Source: Solea solea (Eukaryota; Chordata; Actinopteri; Pleuronectiformes; Soleidae). From it: a stretch of DNA of 64,000 nucleotides. This document shows positions 52,040-61,919 of the stretch, one piece after another (the first letter of the stretch is position 1; each line of letters starts with the position of its first letter). Both the position numbers and the translations under genes were made by a program. The notes under the pieces were generated by a model. That model saw only the letters and a list, made by a program, of their open reading frames with translations, made no database searches and had not been told where the DNA came from. Location: the NCBI RefSeq assembly GCF_958295425.1, contig NC_081151.1, positions 18,924,452 through 18,988,451 of the forward strand. Direction: 5' to 3'.

Positions 52040-52560
52040 CATTTGTCACTCTGGCTAGCTTGCAGTGGGGTAGCGCTGGGATAGGCCATAACAACCACCC
52101 AGCCAGGCGTTGTGCTACTATGAGGGAAATACCGAACCGAACCGAGAGTAGAAAAACGGTTCTTGTCTAGATTTTATTCGAGCTAAATGCTGAAAATCCG
52201 GCGGAAAGTCGTGTAAGTGCGACCGCACGCGCCGTGTTCGGGTTCGGATGTGGACGTTGACGTCGAGCCGTGCGTAATGAGGAGAGTTGGAAAAAGAAGG
52301 TGTTGAGCTGCATTTTTTTCTCCCTCTCTCCCTCTCTCTTTCTGTCAGAGACAACTTGGGTCTGAGTGCTGACTACACTGCGAGGCGACGCGAAGAGAAC
52401 CGAAGACTCCCAACACTTTCTGGTAAATATATTTCGCCACTCGCTTTCAACAGTTGCATCGCATCCTGCGCCGAGAAAATTGCTCTTTCCGAGGGTTAAA
52501 GTCAAAGCGACACAGCGGCAACAGCAGCAGCAGCGGTAGGTAGTAGCCTAGTACCCTAGC
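52040..52560 (+). promoter_or_regulatory. btbd7: CpG-rich region, probable btbd7 promoter and first exon
   Basis: Around 52185-52270 CpG is dense (for example cgaccgcacgcgccgtgttc) against AT-rich flanks. Candidate plus-strand donors are GTAAGT at about 52212 and GTAAAT at about 52423, either of which could end a non-coding first exon spliced to the 5'UTR exon at 58184. No TATA box is evident, as expected for a CpG promoter. The exact start site cannot be read from sequence. Confidence 0.4.
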
Positions 52561-53044
52561 CTCTCAGGATATGCTACTAATTACAGGGCTGTACTGAACA
52601 GGACTCCTCTTGCTAGGCTGCAGCGAAAAATATCTAGACAGTATTTCTCGTTTTTTTCAGCCGAGACGAACAGCCCACTCGGTTTTGGTTCTGATAAGCA
52701 CTTTTAACCCGGGTTCTATGCCACTCAGCGATAGTATAGCCCACCAGTCCAGAAGCCCGAAGACCCAACAATAGCTCCGCGTTAACGGTAGGCTAACAAA
52801 GCCAGAGCAAATGATTGCTTTCTGCTCAGTTTTGTCCACTTATGTCTTGTTTGTTGGGGCAGGTCGCTGGAAAAGTTGAGTTTGGCTGTGTATATTCACT
52901 TTGTGGACCAAGCCAACATGTTGCTGTTGTATCTTTTGTCAAATAGTTGTGGATTGGATATGCTATGGCAACACATTTGACATCTTACCTGTTCATAGGT
53001 TTATCAAAGTCATACAATTTCAAATGTCAATTAATATCTTATAT

Positions 53045-53092
53045 GAAGTAGGGCTGCAATGATTACATGAAATAACCTGTTCATCGGTTTGA
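53045..53092. repeat. End fragment of a hAT-like repeat
   Basis: agtagggctgcaatgatta resembles the left end (agggctgcaac) of the family whose right end appears at about 18945-18956. Confidence 0.35.
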
Positions 53093-53277
53093 ATGTGGTT
53101 ATTTATTTAATACAAAGGACTTCAGATTTCAGGTTCTTAAATTTAAATAACTTCCTCTCTATGACAGTAGAGTACTGTCATTGTTTTTGAATAAAACATT
53201 AGAGGACTTAAACATGTTGAGGTTTGGGAAACAACATTTTTGGAAGCAGCAACTGATTTGATTTATAAAGAAAACAG

Positions 53278-53292
53278 GGGGGGGGGGGGGGA
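53278..53292. repeat. Poly(G) tract
   Basis: A G homopolymer of about 15 bases within the btbd7 5' intron. Confidence 0.85.
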
Positions 53293-56200
53293 TTTGGCAT
53301 TCTGCCTTGTTTATAGCCCGCTTTACTATTCGCCTAACTAGTCCAGATAACGTTTTTTGTTTGACTGTCCAAGGAGTTTCCCTTGTCATTTACGTCATTG
53401 TTGATATCGCCATCTGCTTACGTGGTAAGGAGCCATATGCACCGTGTGATAATCCTGCAGTAATCTCAAATTCTGGTCAGATTCCATAATCCTATGTGTT
53501 TCTTTCTCTGTTGGTTTTGCAAGGCTATGCGTTGTGCCTCAGTATTAATGCTTCTTTATTTACCAGGTTAAGTATTTGTGTCAGTGCTGCAGGGACATAT
53601 AATGACATGTTATTATTGGTGTTACATGCTCGAACGTCTATGACTGGCATGAAAGTACGTGAGCTTGCAAGTACTTGCCACAGAGTTACTAAATGAGTTG
53701 GACTTTGGCCTGAATGCTGTTTACCCTGGCCAGCTGGATGGGGAACTCAACAAGGAGCATTGACAGCCCATTTAAAATAAGCACTCATTGTTTCCTGAGT
53801 TGACATTCATTCTCTGGCGATTGACTGCCAGGTCGTGTTTGTGAAGTCATTAGTGTGTGCACACACTTAACATTTCTTTATTGATAAGATGGCCATGTTT
53901 AGAACTGGTTTGCAAACAGTCCCATTGAATGCCATTCATCCATGCAGTCTGTGTCACTTAAGGTATCATGATATTTTTACTCAGGGGTTTGGAATATGGA
54001 TACATTTAAGCCTATTAAACAATGCATTAGTCACTGTTTTGTCTACGATGACCTCCAGTGCAAAAATCGTCATTGTTGGTTGACACAGGCTAATCCAGAG
54101 GCTGCCCACCATGAGTCATCATTGTGGGTACTTCTGTCTCTGTCATTTCAGTTGCTGTTTTCTAGCCTTTTCCAATTCCTGTTTTTTCCTGTAGTTTCTG
54201 TTGTTGATAAATGATCCAGTGTTATGAGTCACTGTCATACTGATTGACCTGGTTTGCACTGAAAACACTGAAGGGGTAAACAGTCTGCTCTCCCTTCTGA
54301 ATGTTATTCTCGTCAGCTATCATTTAAGATAAATTATGGAGTTAATATTTTTGGGGAGTCATTTGTTTTTCACCTGCAGTCCACTTGCACATCTTACTGA
54401 GGCATTTGTGTAGACACATCGATACCGTAGAGGTCACTGTGTTAGAAAGTCCTGGTTTGTGCTCGCCACTGCACTGCTTATTATGACCCTTTTAGAGCGC
54501 CTCTGATCATATCAAATATCCAAAGAGTCGAACAGTCTATAATTACTGTCTGAAGCTGTATTTCTGGCCAGCTTGGTTCGCAAAGCACTTAATGTCCATC
54601 TCTCCCCACAGGTCATTGAACAGATTTTGTGACTATAAAATATGTTTCAGGTTTATCTTGTTTATTAGTTACTATATACAGTAATTATAGCAAAGTACTT
54701 GCTGACATAATTTGTCTCTAATACAACAAGACTGTCTTGCATCTTTCTTTTTCATCCTATGCGAGTCAAGAAAATAAATTGCCGCTGCTTCTTCTGGGAT
54801 TAGTTTGACAGGATTTCATGAGATATTAAAATGCCACTAATGGACTAATAAAAAAACTCGGATGAGCACTTTATTTTGAAGCTTTGACGCATAACAATAA
54901 TTTGGTAGCGTCTTTGTTACTTTAGACAGACAACTGCTTATAGGGATACACAGTATTTCATTGGGTTATCAGTTGCTGTCCTTTCATTAAGGCCTGACTG
55001 TGAAATTTGCATAGTGATCGGCTCATCTACAGAAGATTAGGTCATTGAGCATGTCTGTCAAAAGGTGAAGTGGTGATTTCATCATTCCATTCATAGGACT
55101 CACAGTATGACCAAAGGAGAGCACAGCGTCTGTGTTTCTTTGCACCAATATAGAAAAGCAATGGGCACAGTAATATTTATAAACTGTCATTGAATAATCG
55201 GAAATGCAAGAAATGAGAAATTCTGAATTACGTGCTACACTGCCCAAGAAAATCTTCACATCACTTTTGATTGTTAAAGTCTTGTCATGCCAGCCTGGCC
55301 TCATTACGTCTTTCACTTTGATTCAGAATGTTGACTTTGTGCCTTTTTATTGGCCAAGCTTTGGTTTTGGGGAAGGACTCGTAAAATTCAAAGTGAAATA
55401 ATGAGAACATCTTTCTGGAATTTTGGGTTGCCGACAGAAATAGAGACCCATATACCTTCCTCTTTCCTTTTCTCTCACCATGATGAGGAAACCCACATAA
55501 ATGATTGATAAAGTGCCCTGACTCCCATTTGAATAATACATTGGTCCTGTTCATGTGCCATTGTCAAGCATTTGTTTTGTAGTGTAATGTTCTATGGCAG
55601 GTTGAGGTTCTGTCTTTTATACCTCTTTAAATGGCTAATTTTGATAAAATGAAATAAACCAGACCTCTGAGGTGAGGTGGGCAGTTTGAAAGCATGCGCA
55701 TGTTTGTGAGTGTATGTGTGTGCAGAGAGAGAGGGGGAGGGAGATATAGGTGGGGGCAGGGAGCGTCTCCTGTCACCTCTCATTAGAGACGAATAGTCCA
55801 GCTCGGTCAGCGTCTGCCTTCCCCAGTTTGTGGCATTGCCCTTTTCTGCTCCCAGTCTGAGCACAACAGAGCCTCTCACTGTTTCAGCCTAAACTGCAAA
55901 GAAGTATCATAATGCTCAGCATCAAAGAGATTATGGCAGATATGCTTCCTATTGACCGGTGAGAGTCGGGTCTCAAGGAAATAGCTGTCCTAAATTATGC
56001 TGCGCTGCAGTTAAATTTGGTTCCCTCGTTTCAATGACTTAAAGACAGTCGGGGAGTCAGCATATTGGTTCAATTGATGTGTCGGTGGCTTTGTTTTATT
56101 CTGCTGCTGCTGTATTCCTTTGAGGACCCCCTACTCCTCCATACACTGTTGTAAACAAGACATAATATACAGTACAGTATCTCAGGGGTTTCTTCCACGA

Positions 56201-56830
56201 TCCTAAATATTCAAATCTAATTTCTAATTTTGTCCAAATGAATTCCCTGTGTTTTTTGTTTTAAAGCAGTCTAATGAAATAAACATCAACTAACCTTCTC
56301 CAGTGTGACACTGCTTGGTGGCTGTTTGTGTGTGTGGAGTAAAAGGCTGTGGTTTTCACTGAACCCATGGGAGGCTTTGGAGTCCTGCTCTACAGGGGCA
56401 GACACAATGATTTATTGGTATGGTAGACTGGGAAAAACTACCCTGAGATAAAACAGATCTCCCATCACGCTCCATTTCTCTGTCTGGTTTTGCACAGAAA
56501 AGAGAAGAAAGTGTACGTATATGTATACGTTCCAGAGGAATTGCATCCCCAAGTGTCTTAAAATGGCATATTTATACAATTCTGCCAGAGATATAAGTGG
56601 CATATAATTATAAAAGCTGTATCTCTAGAAAATATCAAAATGAATTTGATCTTTAATCTACTTGATGAAGTTGGATATATTTTAGCTGGTTATGACTAGT
56701 CCGATAGCTTGGCGGTATACGGTACCTAGTTAAGGAGGTGCCCTGGTTTCTAGTAGCTTGTAGCCTGTGACAAATTGACTATACGAACGAGGGAGAAAAA
56801 TGACCATATGGACCATGTTTGTAGTAGCAA

Positions 56831-56960
56831 GGGTAGCTCAGTGTGAGTGAGTTGAGTAAAGGTTGTGGGTTAAATTCCCGCCTCCACTCGTCTACCTGTT
56901 AATGTGTCCTTGGGCAAAAGAAGACGCGTTGTTTTTGTAAACTGTGCTGAAAGTGCATGA
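56831..56960 (+). repeat. tRNA-derived SINE
   Basis: Begins with gggtagctcagtgtgagtg, fitting the tRNA A box, and has gggttaaattccc (56868-56879) at B-box spacing. It is then followed by tgtccttgggcaaaag, a body phrase common in fish SINEs. The right boundary is approximate. The B box has two mismatches to consensus, so it is probably inactive. Confidence 0.6.
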
Positions 56961-58183
56961 ATTAACAGCTACGTAAATAATGAAATATTTTGTCCTCTCG
57001 TATTAATAGTGGTAGGCAAAATGGAGTAGTTCTCCATCATGCTTCATGTACTGTACTAAACTATATCAGGATATTGTAAGTTTAAACTCAATATGCCACT
57101 TTCACAGTAGATATTTTGAGCCACAGGAAAGCAGAGGAGTTATTAATAACATTAATAACGCCTCTGTTTTGTTTAAGTGTGCGTGTGCCGCATGACGGTA
57201 TAACTGTGTGCCAGCTTGCACAACACCGAAACCCTGGAACTGAAATGGCTAAATATAATGTTATGGCCTATGAAGAAAATGTTAAACAGCAAAATAACAA
57301 ACCAGGAATATGTTTCCAGTGAGCTAATAGATGACAAATCAGAGCACTTCATCACATGAATGCAAAAATCCAGTGTTGCCAGGATTAGATGTCCTGCTCA
57401 CTGCAACACTGACCACAATGACCCACAACCATTAAAAGGGAAATCTACTGCCGTATGTCAACACATTCATATCTTCTCACTTTGTCATATTTCTCACCTT
57501 TGTGGCAGATTGTGCATATAGCATTTAAATGTGAACTGAAGACATAACAGCCCATCATAGTTCAATCTGTCTGTACCAGCTTGAAATAAACAGATGTTGC
57601 TCGAAAAAACACTTGGAGATAAGCTTTAATTGGAATTTAATTTGAAGCTACTTGGCCTGAATTGGTCTGCCCTTAGTCAATGAGTTGTCACAAAAATTAG
57701 AGTATAATTACTCTGATTAGGTATGCTTTGCATACATATTCTCTATCGAAAATGGACCGGATTGGCACAAGCAGAGTGTTTTGTGCCTCTGTACAAACAT
57801 CAGTTTACATCTGCATTAGATTTATTGTTAACTGCCAGTCAGAGTTTCCTTAGGGCTGAGCAGAGAAAGTCTTAGATTCTAGATAAGAGACTGGAAACGC
57901 AGTCTTCTGATTAAGACTATCTTTCTTTTATTCTTAACATCTTTTTAGTATTTCAGTCCTGTAAATTTGCTAAGATGGCAATGATTCATGTTTGCTCTGA
58001 TGTGGCTGAAACATTGGAATGGATTGTAATAGATGTCCTTCCCTTCAGCTTCTTTAACATTGATGCCCACAGCCATTTGTTATCTGTGACAGAGTCCAAA
58101 TTGTCCATACTCATTGTGTTGTAATACCTGTGAGATGTTTCTGGCATTAACATGGTCTCCCTCTTTCATATTCCTTCTCTTAG

Positions 58184-58411
58184 GCATGGCAGGCTGGGCC
58201 TGGGGCTCTAACGATGCCTCAGTGGACCCGCGCCTGACCCACCATTGAGGACAAATAGGACTACGCTGTCTGAGCAGAATGACTCAGCAAGAGGGGGGAC
58301 CCCCAGATAGCAAGTGAAGAGAAGTGAGGATGGGTGCCAATGGATCTAGCTATCCACACTCATGTTCCCCACGCACTGGGGGGAATGCACATGCACAGCA
58401 GACATTTATAG
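58184..58411 (+). CDS. btbd7: btbd7 5'UTR and first coding exon
   Basis: The exon follows the acceptor ttccttctcttag (ending 58183). Its coding part starts at ATG 58330 (context gtgaggATGG) and encodes MGANGSSYPHSCSPRTGGNA then HAQQTFI plus one base, ending at 58411 before GTATGT. Mammalian BTBD7 begins MGANASNYPHSCSPRVGGNS, which fixes both the identity and the start. The glycine at position 2 after Met is an N-myristoylation-type context (MGAN), as in the mammalian protein. Two short upstream ORFs precede the main ATG in the same exon, listed separately. Confidence 0.9.
58186..58248 (+). promoter_or_regulatory. btbd7 upstream ORF 1 (20 codons)
   Basis: Starts ATG two bases into the exon and reads MAGWAWGSNDASVDPRLTHH before TGA. 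It ends 81 nt before the main ATG and could reduce initiation at btbd7. Whether it is translated is unknown. Confidence 0.45.
58279..58317 (+). promoter_or_regulatory. btbd7 upstream ORF 2 (12 codons)
   Basis: Reads MTQQEGGPPDSK and stops 12 nt before the main ATG, too close for efficient reinitiation if it is translated. Context at -3 is A, so it is a plausible start. Confidence 0.45.
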
Positions 58412-58538
58412 GTATGTATTTATCACTAATATAAGAAAATGTGATTCGTTGGTCAGTCAATTCTGATATCTGTTAGAATGTGATAAAATATCTGTGATCA
58501 GCCTGAAAAATGATTTCCCCACTGTGTTCTGAAATTAA

Positions 58539-59141
58539 GGGTGCGTTCACACCAGCCTTGATTAGAGTGGTCAAATCGTACCGTGTGTTGACCCCATTAC
58601 CACAGTTTGTTAATGTGAACTCCGAGACCTTTAATGCGAACCAAGAAACCAGACTCTGGTCTCAGACATGTTGCAAATTAACTGTTGAGTGGTTCTTCAT
58701 TGGTGTGAATTCTACTGGAAGCATAGTATTTACGGCTACAGCCTCAGGGTCTTCATCTACATCAGTCAATAAGAAGAAAGGAGAACTGGGAAGAGAGCCG
58801 CTGATAGAAGGAAATGAGAATGGCATGTCCATCCTCTGTGTCTGGCAGGTCCCAAGTCTTCCTCCTCTCCAGGTAAACTAGCACAAAATGCCAGGAGGCT
58901 CCCAACATGCTGCCAATTCTCGGCCGCGGGCACTAGAAGTCAACACCTGTGGCTCAGGACTCTCCTGCCAATGCTCCGTGATGTAGAAATGCCTACATAT
59001 CGGACCAATAACTGAGCAGTAGTTCTGATCACATTCCTTTTGTTTACAATTTATAGTGCGTTTGAGATTTGCCTAGTATGTGAACATGAACCGAACCAGC
59101 TGAAAAATGACAAAGCGGACTATTGGGTGTGAACGCACCCC
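58539..59141. mobile_element. Terminal-inverted-repeat DNA element (about 600 bp) in btbd7 intron
   Basis: The left end gggtgcgttcacacc (58539-58553) is the reverse complement of the right end ggtgtgaacgcaccc, with the right copy at 59125-59141. The gggtgcgttcacacc terminus is characteristic of abundant non-autonomous DNA transposons in fish. The 123-codon ORF inside (58510-58881) crosses the left end and is not a transposase. No unambiguous target duplication was found. Confidence 0.7.
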
Positions 59142-60776
59142 AAGTGTCTATAACTACCGTCCTTATGAACTCAGTTTGGCATGATACTGCATTGCTATTA
59201 ACATATAATAGGGGTCTAGCATGGCCAAAAATCACACTTAAAATTAAATTATTCTGCTTCCACGATTGCTAATGCTGCAAGAGGGGGGTATTTTTTGTGC
59301 ATGAGAGCCCTTAAACTGGGTAATTGACTCAAACAAGTAACTCAAGTCACTGCTGTATGGATTTTATGAAGTGTAATGAGAGCACATAATGCTAAGTAAC
59401 CATTATGGGTGGATATCCAAAATCATATTACTGTCTTACTTTTCTGTAGACTAGTGTAACAACTACAGAATATCAGATCCTAACAGCGCTGCAATGTTAG
59501 CGACACTACAAAAGACCTTTTGTTTGACCTTTGATTGTTTGGCCTGTACAGCTGCTTTGAACATTTTGTACCCACTTACACTGGGGAAACAGTCTGGCAT
59601 AATCAGCTTGTGCTTGTGTGTTGCTTGTGCTACATACACTGTATGCATTATGTTATACATAATCGTTATGTTGTGTTTTTGATTGGTTGTTGTGGATCAA
59701 AGACTATCACTCTGTTAGGAAAGATGCTACAGGACATGTTTTTTTTTCTGTAATCTTCCTGCTTTACAGTCATTAAATGCCTTTCTACAGCCCCCACTGC
59801 CAGAAGGTTTTTGATACTGCATCGTAGGTCGACTCAAATAAATCCGCTCTTAAAAAAAAAAGTCAATTTCAGTTTTTTAAAACTTTGGTGTGAGGTTTTA
59901 ATGTATTAGCCCCCGACACCCCTGGCGATTGCTGTGTGCTGAGGTTGCTTGGTTCAGCTATCCTAAGCCACAGATGATTCACAGTGTTCGAATAATTACT
60001 ATTTGGGTCACACTGATGGATACTGAGAAAATAGCACTGAGGATCTCCTTGGCAGAACCCCCTTTGACGTATGAATCCTGTCTGTTCGGCCAAAGATAGC
60101 TGAGATTCAGTGTAATTTGTGGAACCCAAGTATGTGAATGGACTGAAGTTCATTGAGAAGTGCTAAACAGGACAAAGTCCTTTATGAGCTAATTGGCACT
60201 CTGTGACCCAAAACAAAACAAAGGGCTTATATTTTTTTCTACTTTTGGACTAGATCCAGATGCAGAGCCAGATCCAATGTGTTCTTGGCCTGACAGAGCT
60301 GGCCATACCACAGGGGTGCCAAAGACGGATTGGGTTCCTTGTAGTCTGGCCTCAAGAGTGAAATGGTGTTGGAGCTATGAAGTTTCATGTCTTATCAGAT
60401 GACCAGGTTTAAAATGAAATATCTGGAAACAGATATAAGTAGATTATTTTTACTCTACTGGCTTTTACTTTTCAGCAAAAACATGAAAGTAGACATCTGC
60501 CGTTATTTGTGTAAGATGTTTTTTTAGAAGCAATGTTATGAGTGCAGTTGGTTTACGTGAAAGGCTTTAATGGAATGGAAATGTGAAATAAAATGGGAAT
60601 GTGGATGCAAAGTGCGGTACAAAGTTGTATCCTCCTACAAGAGACAAGGAAACGAGTACCAGAAGTGCCACAAATAAGCAGGAAGTCTGACCCTTGGTTA
60701 CTTCCCCTTTTAAAAATAAGGTCGATACGGCAACTACAAATCTTGAAAGGCTAACTTGCATGTGTTTTCATTTCAG
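59142..60776. other. btbd7 intron after the first coding exon (right part)
   Basis: No exon or clear repeat is seen between the inverted-repeat element and the acceptor ttttcatttcag of the second coding exon. ORFs up to 94 codons (for example 59869-60153, minus) lack any recognisable feature. Confidence 0.5.
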
Positions 60777-61919
60777 GGACCTCATCCTATTCTCAGCATG
60801 GGTACGGCTGGGAATCGAAGCTATATAGCCTGGAGCATGGCCACGAGCGGCCCGCAGATAGGAAGAAGAAGAGCCTTGGTCTGGCAACCCTCAAACGGAG
60901 GTTCATCAAAAGGAGGAAGTCCAGCCGCTCAGCAGATCATGCTCGGCAAATGCGGGAACTTTTGTCAGGATGGGACGTTCGTGACTCAAACGCCCTGGTG
61001 GAGGAGTATGAGGGCACAGCAGCCCTCAAAGAGCTGAGCTTCCAGGCCAGCTTGGCACGCGCTGAAGCTCCCAGCTTGCAGCGGGATCTTGCCGCCCTCT
61101 ACCAGCACAAGTACTGCACAGATGTCGATCTCATCTTCCAAGGAACTTGCTTCCCAGCTCACCGGGCTATTTTGGCTGCCCGCTGCCCCTTTTTCAAGAC
61201 TCTGCTCTCCTCATCCCCTGGATATGGAGCAGAGGTTCTCATGGATGTTGAGACAGCTGGTATTGATGTACCCATGTTCTCTGCCCTGCTTCACTATTTG
61301 TACACTGGGGAGTTCGGGGTGGGTGGGGCAGAGGATACCAGGCTCCAGAATGTGGATGTACTGGTGCAGCTCAGTGAGGAGTTTGGTACGCCCAACTCCC
61401 TGGAGGCGGATATGAAGGGCTTGTTTGACTACATGTCTTATTATGATGCTCTGCTCAGCTTCTCCTTGGACTCAGAGATGGTGGAGAGTTGTAATGAGAG
61501 AGTGGCTGTCGCTGCAGCACCAACAGGGGGCTCAGCAGGCAATGTTGGGCCCATGACCCCAGATGAGGACCTCAGGGCACACAAGGCAATCCTCTCAGCG
61601 CGCTCCCCTTTCTTTAGAAACCTTTTGCAGAGACGTATACGCACAGGAGAGGAAATGACTGAGCGTACATTGCAGACACCCACCCGCATAGTGCTGGATG
61701 AGTCCATCATTCCACGGAAATATATACAGGTTATTCTCCACTGCATGTACACAGACGTGGTGGAGCTTGGGTTGGTGCTGCGGGGTAGCCCCTCGGCAAG
61801 CAGTCTTGGTGAGGTGCAAGCCCTGGTGTCAGGAGGGCGTGGGGCCAGCACGCGCACAGAGGAGGCCATGGAGCTCTACCATATCGCTCTGTTCCTGGAG
61901 TTTAGCATGCTGGCTCAAG
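60777..61919 (+). CDS. btbd7: BTB/POZ domain-containing protein 7, second coding exon (two BTB domains)
   Basis: BTBD7 is a BTB-domain protein that in mammals promotes epithelial branching by altering E-cadherin and Snail2 levels. This 1143-nt exon begins at the acceptor tttcag, completes the split glycine (28) and reads GTSSYSQHGYGWESKLYSLE. A basic stretch follows (LKRRFIKRRKSSRSADHARQ), then MRELLSGWDVRDSNALVEEY. The first BTB domain starts near residue 140 (YCTDVDLIFQGTCFPAHRAI, then FFKTLL). A second, split BTB region has LRAHKAILSARSPFFRNLLQ, then VILHCMYTDVVELGLV, and ends EFSMLAQ. It closes CAA G before GTAAGT, phase 1, where the human protein continues LAQGCEDII. A short alanine/glycine-rich insertion (VAVAAAPTGGSAGNVGP) differs from the mammalian sequence. 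About 408 residues lie in the window; the remaining exons are off the right edge. Confidence 0.93.

Larger units (their letters stand above)
52561..58183. other. Probable btbd7 5' intron
   Basis: The 5.6-kb stretch between the CpG-rich region and the 5'UTR/first coding exon of btbd7. It contains a repeat-end fragment at 53045-53092, a G run at 53278-53292 and a tRNA-derived SINE at 56831-56960. No coding exon is supported. Confidence 0.5.

Noticed and set aside
52167..52505. 112-codon minus-strand ORF in the CpG-rich region
   Set aside because: Low-complexity arginine/lysine sequence explained by GC-rich DNA. No splice support and no homology I know.
58510..58881. 123-codon plus-strand ORF
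   Set aside because: It crosses the left terminus of the inverted-repeat element and has no transposase motif.
61441..61869. 142-codon minus-strand ORF
   Set aside because: It lies wholly inside the btbd7 coding exon in antisense and has no recognisable features of its own.
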